DNA from: Deroplatys truncata
Lineage: Eukaryota > Arthropoda > Insecta > Mantodea > Mantidae
DNA length: 64,000 nucleotides
Direction of reading: 5' to 3'
Assembly: GCA_030765065.1 (NCBI GenBank)
Contig: CM060989.1
Coordinates: forward strand, 42,523,501 to 42,587,500
Part shown: one piece after another, positions 44,487-56,017 of the stretch
Layout of the letters: each line of letters opens with the position of its first letter
Position numbering within the stretch: position 1 is the first letter of the stretch
Notes under the pieces: model-generated
Database searches by the model: none
The model's input: only the letters and a program-made list of their open reading frames with translations
What the model was told of the DNA's origin: nothing
Program-made: the position numbers and the translations under genes

Positions 44487-46350
44487 TGTAGATCGCGTTA
44501 AAATACACAACTTATGTCATATACATTTTTATTGTTGAGTGAACCGTTTTCGAGATATTGCTTGTTATTTACTTAAATTTTCCAAAACTTATTTTCTCAA
44601 ATGGGAATTCGTTATTCATTTTTTTTGTCTTTGATATGCAAAGAGTATTAATCAGTGGCAAAAAGAATGGTACTGCACATAGCAACCAGCTATTAAGAGA
44701 TATGTATGTGCTTAAAGGCTACTGTTTTTCTATATTCCCCTTGTAAATATATTTTCCCTACATCTACAAGAAAATTAGCAATAAAATAGAGTTTGCAAAT
44801 GTTTATCTCGATTAACATGAACTAGATGGGGAATAAGCGTTTGTAAAAATACTTTGTACAAGAGTTGAGAAAGTCATGTGAGTGTTACACATCAGATTTT
44901 TTTTTATGTGTTTCAGTGGGTGAATAATAATTAGTTTGTTGGTATCGTTATCACAGTACTGTTTCACTTGTGAAATCCCGTTCTCTTTGTATTAAAAAAA
45001 ATGGCTCTAACCATTTTGATGAAAAATATCATATGTTTTTAAGATAATGTCGTGAGAAATGAAATGTATATCTCGAATTTTCTGGGAATGTCTCCAAAAG
45101 TATTCTTCATTGTGAACGACTTTTTCATAACTGATAAACCGTAAGAGATAGACAAAATTTTACTACACAAAAAATGTAGATCGCGTTAAAATACACAACT
45201 TATGTCATATACATTTTTGTTGTTGAGTGAACCGTTTTCGAGATATTGCTTGTTATTTCATTAAATTTTCCAATATTTATTTTCTCAAATGGGAATTCGT
45301 TATTCATTTTACACATAGATTGTGTGCTTTAACGTTCTTGTAAATAAGGCTTCGTTTCCTACGGTTTAACACTTTGTACAAAAGACATTCACAATGAGAC
45401 TACTTCACAGCTATTCCCAGAAAATTGAAGTTATACATTTTATTTGTCGTGCAGATATCTTAAACATACCGCACCGTAATCAAAAGGGGTTAGAGCCGTT
45501 TTTAAGACAATAAAAATAACGAACTTTCTCCCGCTAAACGGGTAGTTTGCGGTGTGGGAATTTTCTTGAAAATCTACGGTTTGTTAAATTTTTACTTTCT
45601 CTACTACGTATAGTAAGTAGGGGAAGTATTGCATTCCACCCAAAAATTCGATACCGAGATTTCACCGGAAATACGTGTTTTGAGACCTCCTGAATCCAAA
45701 AAAAAGCATTTTTGGAAACATGTCCGTGTGTGTGTCTGTGTGTGTCTGTGAACAGCATAACTCAAAAACGAACAGTCGGATAAGCACCAAACTTGGTATT
45801 TAGGTTCAGTATCTTCCAGAGATGCGACACGAAGGTTTTCAAGAAAATCCCCCCACCCCAGACTACCCTTTACATGGAAGATTTTTCGAAAATTTTAATT
45901 TTCTCAAAAATGGCTCTAACGATTTTGATTAAAATATCGCATGTTTAAGATAATGTTATGAGAAATGAAATGTATATCTCGAATTTTCTGGGAATGTCTC
46001 CAAAAGTATTCTTCATTGTGAACGACTTTTGCATAACTGGTAAACCATAAGAGATAGACAAAATTTTACTACACATAAAATGTAGATCGCGTTAAAATAC
46101 ACAATTTATGTCATATACATTTTTTTAGTTGAGTGAACCATTTTCGAGATATTGCTTGTTATTTCCTTAAATTTTCCAATACTTATACTTTTTCTCAAAT
46201 TCGTTTATTCATTTTTTTTATGTCCTGAACATGCAAACAGAATGGAATTCGCCACATAGCAACCAGCGTTAAAATATTTGACTATCGCTTAAAAGCTACC
46301 AATTAGATTGTACAAGAGTAGAGAAAGTCATGTGAGTGTAACACATCAGT
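44487..46350 (+). mobile_element. Family H fragments, right arm
   Basis: Mirror of the left-arm H cluster: a 3' fragment (44487-44896), two facing fragments (44997-45587) and one near-complete copy (about 45594-46350) that joins the head of L4 to the right end of L2. The two extra partial copies of the left arm are missing, consistent with unequal recombination between direct repeats. Confidence 0.78.
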
Positions 46351-46370
46351 TTTTTTTTATACGCTACTAT

Positions 46371-46413
<43 letters not shown>

Positions 46414-47145
46414 CGCGAGTACGTGCCTAGTATCCGTGCGCCACAAGCCAAAACGACGACGTTATAGAAAAACTTTATCATCTGCCTACCGGCCAGGGAC
46501 AACCGCTAAAAAACCTGAAAAAAGCTCTAAGAGTATTCTAACGCTTACCGATCTGGAAAACCCTTGAAAACAAGATAGTACACTTTTGAGGTATTGCTTG
46601 TTATTTCCTTAAATTTTTCAATACTTTTTTACTTTCTCTACTACGTATAGTAAGTAGGGGAAGTATTGCATTCCGCCCAAAAATTCGATACCGAGATTTC
46701 ACCGGAAATACACGTTTTGAGACCTCCTGAATCAAAAAAAAAAAGCATTTTTGGAAACATGTCCGTGTGTGTGTGTGCCTGTCTGTGTGTCTGTCTGTCT
46801 CTCTCTGTGTGTGTGTGTGTGCGCGCCAGTACGTGCCTAGTATCCGTGCGCCGACAAGGTAAAACTTCATCATTTGCCTACCGGGCAGGGACAACCGCTA
46901 AAAACCTGAGAAAACCTCCAAAATTAGAAACGCCTTCGTCAACCAGTACAGAAAACGCCTACCAACCAGGGAAAACCTATGAAAAAGCAGAAAGAGCTTG
47001 CATTTGTTTACCATCCGCAGAAAACTCCAAAAAAAAAAAAAACTAGTTATTTTTTAAAAAAAAAAGGAAAAAGACGAATAATATAAGTATGGTAGAAACA
47101 GCTTGCATTCGTCTACCAACCAGAGAAAACCCCCGAAACACTAGT
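46351..47145. repeat. Minisatellite and GT tracts, right arm
   Basis: Mirror of 35786-36580 with slightly different GT/CA repeat counts, as expected for independent slippage. A family H head fragment lies at about 46625-46820. Confidence 0.65.
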
Positions 47146-49636
47146 TATTTAAAATTGCTGATGAGTTCTGGATAGGCTTTTGCAAATGTTGTTGGTAGCA
47201 AAACTTGCCTTTTCCATCACCTCCAACATACCCCACTCCCACACCTTTTTTTCTTTCCACCAATCATAATCTCTCTTATTCTCGCCAATCAGCAACTTTC
47301 ATTTGTTCCTTTCCACCAATAACATCACTTTTTATTCCCACCAATGACAACTTCACACGTCACTTTCTGTTATACTTTTTATCCCTCGTTCGCCATCTTT
47401 CCCCCTCTTTCAGACCCCAACCGCCGCACAGTCAACACCTCGCCGCTCCTTAACCTCAACTTCGTGCCTCCGCCATCTTATTTAGTTCACATTTTTACCA
47501 CCGCGCCTCTCATCTCTCAACCAGATTGCCTGCAAGAACAGATCTCGTTCATTCGCACCTCGACGGTTGCCTCGGCAGCAGCTACTGCCAACACCTACGT
47601 CGTACACGTTTTTGACCGCTTTCGACCGGCTATGAGAACCCTGCTCCTACGTACGCTAGCGACCATCACGATGGTCCAGTACCAGGTTTTTGGTATAGTT
47701 AAATTACGCCTCTGCAAAGGGTGTCTGTACCGCTTTAAAAACCTAGGTATATCAGTGCGTAGTGATGTTGGTTGATCTTAAAGCTGGTTAAGCATTTTCA
47801 AAAACAGTTTGCTTTTATTTTTCCGTCTCGCGTGCCGCGCTTTTGGTGACGCATCCACACCGGTAACAGGTAAGTAACACACGCATAATTATTTTTCGGA
47901 CCTGCTTGGCGTAGGAATATATCCTTTCGTGTTTTGGTACTGTAACCTCAAACCTCCTTACCCACCTCTTGCGTCCGCCATCTTGTTTAGTTCTCACCGC
48001 ATCTCCTTGTCGCAGACCCTCCGCCATTTTTAGTTCCCGCTATTTTAACCTCAAAATCTACTCTTCTAACCTCTTGCTACCGCCATCTTCTTTTAGTTCC
48101 CATTCTCACCACCGCGTCTCCTTACCCCCACCTCTTGCGACCGCCATGTTCACCACTAACCTCCAAATTTCCTCGTCCTTAAACCTCTTGTCTCAACCAC
48201 CTTGTTTAGTTCCCATTTTCGCCACCGCATCTCATATCGCCACATCTCTCTATCCACTCAAGAAAACTACCATCCAACGTTCAAAAAATTGCTGATCAGT
48301 TCACGACAGGCTTTTGCAAATCTTGTTGCTAGCAAAACTTACCTTTCCCATCACCTCCAACATACCCCACTCCTTTTTCTTTCCACCAATCATAACCTCT
48401 CTTATTCTTACCAATCAACAACTTTCATTTGCTCCTTTCCACCAATAAAATCACTTCTTATTCCCACCAATCACAACTTCACACGTCACTTTCTGTTACA
48501 CTTTTTATCCCTCGCTCCCCATCTTTTCCCTCTTTCAGTCCCGACCTCCGCACAGACAACACCTCGCCGCTGCTCACATCTCCGAACCAAATTGCCGGCG
48601 AGAACAGATCTTGTTTATTCACACCTCGACCGTTGACTCGACAGCAGCTACTGTCAACACCTACGTCGTACACGTTTTTGACCGCTTTCGACCGGCTATG
48701 AGAACCCTGCTCCTACGTACGCTAGCGACCATCACGATGGTCCAGTACCAGGTTTTTGGTATAGTTAAATTACGCCTCTGCAAAGGGTGTCTGTACCGCT
48801 TTAAAAACCTAGGTATATCAGTGCGTAGTGATGTTGGTTGATCTTAAAGCTGGTTAAGCATTTTCAAAAACAGTTTGCTTTTATTTTTCCGCCTCGCGTG
48901 CCGCGCTTTTGGTGACGCATCCACACCTCTAACAGGTAAGTACCACACGCACAATTATTTTTCGGACCTGCTTGGCGTAGGAATATATCCTTTCGTGTTT
49001 TGGTACTGTAACCTCAAATCTCCTTACCCTCCTCTTGCGACCGCCATCTTGTTTAGTTCCCACCGCATCTCCTTGTCGCAGACCCTCCGCCATTTTTAGT
49101 TCCCGCTATTTTAACCTCAAAATCTACTCTTCTAACCTCTTGCTACCGCCATCTTCTTTTAGTTCCCATTCTCACCACCGCATCTCCTTACCCCCACCTC
49201 TTGCAACCGCCATGTTCACCACTAACCTCCAAATTTCCTCGTCCTTAAACCTCTTGTCTCAACCACCTTGTTTAGTTCCCATTTTCGCCACCGCATCTCA
49301 TATCGCCCCATCTCTCTATCCACTCAAGAAAACTACCATCCAACGTTCAAAAAAAATTGCTGATCAGTTCACGACAGGCTTTTGCAAATCCTGTTGCTAG
49401 CAAAACTTACCTTTTCCATCACCTCCAACATACCCCACTCCTTTTTCTTTCCACCAATCATAATCTCTCTTATTCTTACCAATCAACAACCTTCATTTGC
49501 TCCTTTCCACCAATAACATCACTTCTTATTCCCACCAATCGCAACTTCACACGTCACTTTCTGTTACACTTTTTATCCCTCGCTCCCCCATATTTTCCCT
49601 CTTTCAGTCCCGACCTCCGCACAGACAACACCTCGC
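47146..49636 (+). repeat. Tandem ~1.07-kb modules, right arm
   Basis: Mirror of 33295-35785, with promoter-like clusters at about 47256-47443, 48386-48567 and 49440-49610. It carries small ORFs at 47344-47775 and 48611-48841, and GTAAGT donors near 47870 and 48935. The plus strand here is pyrimidine-rich, which keeps several overlapping frames open by composition alone. Confidence 0.82.
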
Positions 49637-49783
49637 CACCCAGCTCCTCTCCAGCACGCAACCTCCATACTCTTCCATCTTCCTTCCTTCATCTTCCACC
49701 CAAATTAACTAACCAATCAAAACACTCCACGTCACTTCCTGTTCTTCCTTCACCTTACCCTAATCCTCAATTCTTTCAACTCG

Positions 49784-49930
49784 TCCCGGATGAACCAATT
49801 GCAATAACGATAATCCTACCGCTCAGGGCGCTTTTCAAACTTACCGCCGCCGCCGTCGCACGCAGCGACACTAGCGACACTAGCGCCCCTAGCGGCAGGA
49901 TTATCGTTAAAACAATTGGCTCATCCGGGA
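49784..49930. repeat. 147-bp hairpin at right arm terminus
   Basis: Mirror of 33001-33147. It differs at a few bases, for example two substitutions in the gtcgctagtgtcg loop. Confidence 0.85.
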
Positions 49931-49941
49931 CTATTACTACT

Positions 49942-49947
49942 TACGAG
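49942..49947 (+). repeat. Right copy of TACGAG (putative TSD)
   Basis: Directly follows the last palindrome base and forms the first six bases of the mariner terminus TACGAGGGCTGTTTG. Confidence 0.6.
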
Positions 49948-50325
49948 GGCTGTTTGATAAGTTCATGACTTTGACGAGAGATAGCATTCTAATCACAGGT
50001 CACGATATTGTGTTGAGTGAAAATCCGTGAGATAGCTAAGATCGTAAACATCTCGAGTGAGATGTATACCTCACCCACCATATTCTCCAGATTTGGCTCC
50101 GAGCGACTTCTTCCTCTTCGCAAGCCTGAAAAATTGACTCGCTGGGAAGAAATTCACGTCCAGTGAACAGATATTGGAAGAAACAGCCTCATATTTTGTA
50201 GACTTTGAAAAATCGTATTTTTGGGAGGGTTAAAAAGTTGAAGAAACGTTGGACAGTGTATTGAATTGAAAGGAGACTATGTTGAGCAATAAAATCGATT
50301 TTATGGAAAAAACTTATTATTTTCT
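49942..50325 (+). mobile_element. Mariner remnant (second family)
   Basis: Begins TACGAGGGCTGTTTGATAAG, a typical mariner end. It then jumps to the C-terminal transposase: PPYSPDLAPSDFFLFASLKN, a stop, then LAGKKFTSSEQILEETASYF, ending near KETM. It keeps the third catalytic Asp motif. The N-terminus, first two catalytic Asp residues and right terminus are gone. The family differs from the one at 19143, 51945 and 56018. Confidence 0.8.
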
Positions 50326-50819
50326 TTTAAAAATTCACTGAGTTATCAATACGCACACATATATGGGTGTGTTTTAAATGCAGTGTGAACTAAAACTTAA
50401 ATACCAACAATGTTTTTTAACAAAATAAACTCTTAAATAATATACAACAAAATTAATTTCTGTAGTCCGACATGGAACTACTTTGTTGTTACCAATGTAC
50501 ACAGCTTGCCACGTGCCTTTGTTTACATTAGGTTCCATTCTAAGGCCGGCGGGATTGTAGCTGAGCGACATAGTAAGAATTTATATTCCAGAATTAAAAA
50601 CATCCGAGGAAGATTGTAATCTGAAAACCAGCTTTCGTCTCGACGCATGGCCGTATTATGGGGAATAACTTGCTCTTCACTTCGCTGTTTCTAACCGGTT
50701 CTCTTTCCCCTCCATTTTCCCTCCTCTCCGTGTGCCGGCTAATCAGTTGTTGCGAAGTCTTTGTACAGAGGTTGATACATTGTGAAGCCACGTGTTTCAG
50801 TGTCAGTGTGTTAGTTCTG
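50326..50819. other. Interval with a family C fragment
   Basis: 50470-50575 resembles 31380-31440 in reverse (tttgtttacattaggttcc). The rest is without recognised features. Confidence 0.4.
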
Positions 50820-51420
50820 TTATAGTGTCAAAAAGGCTTTAGTGCACAATCTTCTGTATGGTTTCTACCATGCAACAAAGTCTTGTAGAGAAGTAAGATG
50901 GCGTTCTTTATAGACAGTTTTCCTATTATTCGTTGCCTCACAGAGAAACAGCTCGTAATATTGTGCATAAATGTATGGGAACGGAATCTATTACAGATAA
51001 GAAACCGAAAGTTAATCGCCATGTTCTTACACAGGAAAAACTCGATGACTTCGGAGAAAAGTTGAACGAAGTCCTAAAGTATATCTGAGAAAGCCTGTAC
51101 AGGAATAGAGCATTTCCCAAACCTCATCTTGGATTGCCTTAAACTTTTAAAAGTAAACCCTATAAGATACTGCAGTTCAGGAGTTGCAACCACGCGATAA
51201 TGCAAGTAGAGTTGATTTCTACATCTGCTGTTGGATAATACTAATGATTACTCTATTGACCAGCGTTTAACTTAACCTTTTTATGGACGAAGCTTGCTTT
51301 TATTCACATGGCCATGAATAATTAACGAGTGTTAATGCAAATTTCTTCTAAAAGGTATTAGATACGTGTGGCGGCACCAGGGCATGCATTTCAACATCTT
51401 CTATGACGAAGGCATGCGGT
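50820..51420 (+). pseudogene. Degenerate DDE transposase fragment
   Basis: Broken plus frames give VQELQPRDNASRVDFYICCW (about 51180-51235), preceded by KLLKVNP, and LFMDEACFYSHGH (about 51275-51320). In Tc3-like/DUF4817-associated transposases a helix-turn-helix is followed by a tVQeLqpgD..R..Fc.W segment and F.DEA.F...G.vN, with the first catalytic Asp in DEA. Many stops and shifts interrupt it, and no terminal repeats were found. Confidence 0.5.
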
Positions 51421-51944
51421 TATTGTAGTCTGTTCAGGAGAAATCCTTAAACAGTTATGAATATCTAACTCCGCCGGCAAACAGCATGCTTACCGGTGAG
51501 AAGAAAATTCCCGTTAGGCCGGCCACGCTTCCAAACGGAATCTCTCTTTTCTTACTAATTTATATAGGATACTTTGGCCACGCTGCATGGCAAGATAAGG
51601 GGGCGAAGGCGCCCTCACAGAGGAGGCGTTTGCTGCGACACGAATCACCCTCTTCCATGTACAGATCGCTAATTGCTATAAGAGCCAGGGAGAACTTCAC
51701 CACGGAAGCTTCGATATGTAAAAGTCCTGGACGTCCAACAAGCGCTGTAGAAAAGAAATAAACGAGATGATGGGAAAAGATATGACAGTTTTAAAAAAGG
51801 TCGAGTTTGCCAAAGGAAAACCAAAAGAAGACCCCAGTCAGGTCGGTAGGTCCTCGGGCACCTACGAATAAGGTGCCATTCACAATGAAGACGTAACACT
51901 AACGCAGTAAGCGCAGGCGTGAGGTGAGACCATTTGCAATACAG
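51421..51944. other. Unrecognised interval with a 91-codon frame
   Basis: A plus frame at 51486-51761 (with RPATLPNGISLFLLIYIGYF) has no recognisable domain. The DNA is less AT-rich than its surroundings and may continue the preceding transposon. Confidence 0.3.
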
Positions 51945-53234
51945 TAGGAGGGTAGTCTCAGAAGTACCCGACCTGACGTATACATAGCGATTGTTGTTTC
52001 AAACAAATGACTATGGCAAAACGTATCACCCCTATAAAGCTTAAGTTTGAAGCTTGACGATGCTACGTTGTTTAGTAAGTGTTTGGCAGCCATTAATAGT
52101 GGACTCTTAGCAAATTTGTAAACATTGATAAAACTGGCCATCGTTATGTGATACAATACTTTCATTTGAAAGGTCTTAGTCCAACTAATATTAAAGATGA
52201 GCTATATTCTACTCTGGGGGAGTCTGCTCCTTCGTTTATAACAGTAAAATATTGGGTGGCAGAGTTTAAGCGAGGCCGTACGAGCTGCCAAGACGAACAT
52301 CGTAGTGATCGACCAAATGAGGTGACCACGCCAGAAATTGTGAAGAAAATCCACAAAATTTTATTGGATGACCGTCGACTGAAAGTGCGCGAGCTAGCAG
52401 ATATCACAGGTATTTCAAAAAGTGCTGTACATCGCACACTAACTGAAAATTTAAACATGAGTAAGTTGTGCACAAGATGGGTGCCGCGTTTATTCACAAT
52501 GGAACAAAAGCAGCATCGTGAAGATGTTTCAGTCGAGTGCTTCGCAATGTTTTTCTGCAATAAAGCCAGTTTTTGTGTGGAATCATAACCATGGATGAAA
52601 CATGGCTCCATCACTTCACACCTGAGACGAAGGAAAAGTCAAAACAGTGGATTGAAAGGGGAGAATCGGTTCCAAAAGCGAAGACAGTTCCATCTGCAGG
52701 CAAGATTATGGCGTCAGTTTTTTGGGATGCGCGTGGAATAATTTTCATTGCTTATCTTTAAAAAGGAAAAGCAATCAATGGCGAGTATTTAATGATTATT
52801 GCAGAGTTTGAATGATAAAATCAAGCAAAACCGCCCGCATTTAGCGAAAAAGGAAGTTCTGTTTCATCAAGACAATGCACCAGTTCACACATCCATTATC
52901 GCCATGGCCAAAATCAATGAGTTAAAGTTCAAATTGCTTCCTCATGCACCCTATTCGCCAGACTTAGCCCCCTCTGATTATTTTCTGTTTCCAAAGTTGA
53001 AGAAATGGCTTGCTGGTAAAAGAGTTGCCAACAATGAAGAGGTGGAGTTTGTATTTGATGGCTATTTTGCAGAACTCGACGGTTCTCACTATAAACATGG
53101 TAACGAAGCTACTGAACATCGCTGGGAAAAGTGTATCGAGCTGAAAGGAGACTATGTAGAGAAATAAAGATGTTTTTCCCCAAAATTTTTGTGTTTTCTT
53201 TGTTAGGTCGGGTGCTTCTGGGACAGCCCTCGTA
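51945..53234 (+). mobile_element. Mariner (DD34D) copy M2, nearly full length
   Basis: 1290 bp with TA at both ends and inverted termini (GGAGGGTAGTCTCAGAAG and the reverse of CAGCCCTCGTA). The start codon is ATT instead of ATG (about 52126). The first block (to 52588) has the two helix-turn-helix regions with VAEFKRG and GRPNEVTT-like (here DRPNEVTT). After a frameshift near 52560 comes TMDETWLHHFTPETKE (first Asp), then MASVFWDARGIIFI and a stop. The last block has HQDNAPVHTS and PYSPDLAPSDYFLFP. The second and third Asp residues are 34 residues apart. It is inactive but otherwise complete. Confidence 0.93.
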
Positions 53235-54125
53235 TGTGAATGCTTTCATTAAATAACATGGATGTCCTCAAACTATGTGTCATAAGTCATTTATATAACT
53301 ATCTGTTTAACTTTCTAAATGATGGCTAAAATCTTCCGATAGTATGCTGATGGATAAATAGATGGTTAATTATTATTAGTATTAATTTTATTCCTTGCTA
53401 TTAGGAAAGGAATTCTACAATTTAAAACCAGAATGTAATTTCCATTACTAAAATCCCTGAGGTTAAAGAAATTAGAATTCTGTGGTTGTATGACTTTAGC
53501 CTCCTCATGATCACCTAATGATCCTGAAGAAGATGACGGTATGAAGGGGTAGGCCCCTTTTACAATGAAAAGTAAGCACAAACGCAGCATAAACGCAAGA
53601 CTTTGCAATCATGTATTCTGCCCTTCTGTTCGTATTTAGAATGCTGGTCATCTCCTTAACTAGCATTTGGTCACCCAAGCAACCTGCCACACGCTCCCTT
53701 CAGCCTATTTCTATTCCTCCCCTTAATGGCCGGCTATTTCTTTTCTCCCTTTTCCACCATTCGTCCTTTACTTTCCTCTTACATTCACGTACATGCGACA
53801 TAATCAGAAACCTCACGATGAAATACTCCCGTTTCTAAAATCAAACTCTTTTACAGAAAAGTATCTTGTGTGAAACAGTGGCGTAGGTTGATAATCTACC
53901 TAATGGAAGTTTTATTACGCTTTTATTTTAACAGCTACCATAACAAGACCATAAAAAATAGTCAATTATTACTGCTCCTGAATGGTTACAGCAGTGCTTA
54001 CCTACTTTACTTTGGGAGCCTGGATCATTCCTCCACAGATTGGTTGCAAACATTGCAAACCTTGTTATGGATCACTTTTAATAAAATAAAAGCCTAACTT
54101 TTCCTTGGATGTACCGCAGTGTTTT
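53235..54125. other. Interval without recognised genes
   Basis: Only short frames. A Ser/Pro-rich plus frame at 53611-53838 is compositional. No repeat boundary seen. Confidence 0.4.
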
Positions 54126-55398
54126 GACTTTCTCTCCTACTTTTCTATAGTAAACAAAGTATAACGCATTCCATCCAAAATTCGATATGGAATTTTAACT
54201 GAAAATACATGTTCTGATGTCCCTTGAATCCGAAAAAAAGTTTTTTTGAAAAACTGTATGTGAAAGAGAGAGAGAGAGGGAGAGAGAGAGAATAGCATAA
54301 CACATAACGAAAATTCGGTCAAATACAAAACTTTGTATTTAAATTACTATCTTCCGAAGATGGACACAAAGATTTTCAAGAAAATACCACAAAATACCCT
54401 TTACTTGGAAAGTTGTTCATTATTTTTATTTTCTCAAAAATGGTTGTAACGATTTTGATTAAAATTCCATCGCTTTAAGATCTTTACATGACAAATAAAA
54501 TGTCTTGGATTTCATTCTGAATGAATTTTGTGCAATTTTGTAACTGGAAAACCATAAGAAACTGACAGAGTTTATACTACACACAAAATGTAGATTTTGT
54601 TAAAACACACGATTTTGTCAATTTTTATGGGATTAACAGTTTCCGAGATATTCTTTGTTATTCGTTGATTTCTCCTAGACATGCAGAGAGGAATTTCAAA
54701 GCCATCACACACGGAGCCGCTTTTTAAAGATCTCACTATCGCTTCAAAATACTGTATCCCGTTTTAGCTACAACGAAATGTGTAATAATAGTAATTTATG
54801 CAACAAGTGGAGTATCAGTGTGTCATATTAAGATTATCCACAAGTTGGATGCAACATTTTGGCATCCATAGCTGACAGTGAGAGCGTCTTCATATTTTCG
54901 TAAATGAGATGTTAGCTTCTCTACCTGCATTTCATTTGTTATTACCTGGCGTGTTGAACCGATAAGCAAGGCAGCCACTTGCATGCATTCCTTTCATGGG
55001 AGAGAAGTGGGCAAATGTTACGGACTGTGATGTAGCCTATTATCAACATAGCATGATAAGCAATTCAGATCCTAATTATTCTGTATTTAATCATGTACAA
55101 AGGTTTTTGCATCTTCGTTGCTCAGAAAAAAGTATAAATGGTTTCATCTACTCTCTATAAATGCGACAACTTGGGATAATAGTATTACATCATTGCTTTT
55201 ATTGGTACACGTGCCATAATGAGCCAATTATGCACGATATTGAATACAGTAAGTATCTGCTTATAATGGTAGGATAGCATAAAAACACTTCTGCAAACGC
55301 TTATATCAATTAAAAATAATTAGGTAGAAGAAAAAGCTTTTGTAAGAATATTTTGTAGAAGAGGAGGTAGAGAAAGTCATGTGAATGTAGCATCAGGT
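54126..55398 (+). mobile_element. Family H copy H19 (diverged), split by family B
   Basis: The head (actttctctcctac) is at 54127, with a GA tract (54266-54291) at the microsatellite position. The right end (gtagagaaagtcatgtgaatg) is near 55398. The middle, 54785-55285, is a family B copy. Confidence 0.65.
54785..55285 (-). repeat. Family B interspersed repeat, copy B3
   Basis: The reverse complement matches B1 and B2 from the tcttactgtattcaatat-like block to taatatgacac. It has no insert at the position where B1 has one, and it lies inside a family H copy. Confidence 0.65.
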
Positions 55399-56017
55399 AT
55401 TTTTCAAGATAAGTAGAGTGATATGAAAGAAATCCTTTTTCCCACAACTAATAAATAAATGCATATTGATGTTATGCCATTTGAGGATAGAGTTAGGCTA
55501 TATTTCCTTCCAACATTTTACCTTAATATTTATATTAGAGATGCCAAAACTCGTACAGGACGAGGTCTAGTTTTTCTGTTGGGATAGTAGTAAGCGAGGG
55601 AGAGTGTGGGTGGAGGGTAGGTGATTGTTCCCCAGCTGAGCCCTTACAGTGAATACGTTAGTCAGTGTCACACTGCAATGGGGAGTCGTATATTCAAATT
55701 GACAATATACAACTAGGGGAAGAATTTCCATTAGATGTGCCTTTCTTATGGGTCCAGAACGGTCTCCTTGCATTATCGACAGATGTAATTTCCAGTGCAT
55801 TGCAAGAAACACACAACAAACATTCCATTTTTTCTTGAAATCTACAGAGATATGAACATTATTAGACTCAAAGCAAAGCTTTAGTTATTTACTGTCCGAG
55901 GTTATGTTTCCAAGATATTTAAGCTTTAATGTGATAAGATGCTTATATCATTTTCCCGCACCAAAATTAGATTACTGCCTACATGAAAAAAATAAAATAA
56001 CCATAGAGCCAGCCTTT
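55399..56017. other. Interval without recognised genes
   Basis: A minus frame at 55567-55812 shows no recognisable domain. Otherwise featureless. Confidence 0.4.

Larger units (their letters stand above)
32990..49941. mobile_element. Giant ~17-kb palindromic (fold-back-like) element
   Basis: Left arm 32990-42033, right arm 42061-49941, with a 27-bp spacer. Mirror pairs are strictly collinear: coordinate sums are 84094 near the tip, 84017 beyond the satellite, and 82931 in the outer third. The steps reflect about 77 bp and 1.09 kb present only in the left arm. Sampled segments differ by only scattered single bases. The termini are AGTAGTATTAGTCCCGG on the left, and the right reads AGTAGTAATAGTCCCGG when reversed. 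The flanks are TACGAG direct repeats. No transposase, integrase or polymerase gene is visible. Inference: a transposed, non-autonomous, very long-TIR unit. Alternatives are a genomic inverted duplication or an assembly fold-back. Confidence 0.75.

Noticed and set aside
32990-49941. Maverick/Polinton with coding genes
   Set aside because: The size, AG ends and 6-bp flank fit, but I could find no polymerase B, integrase, ATPase, protease or capsid-like frame in the arms or the 27-bp spacer.
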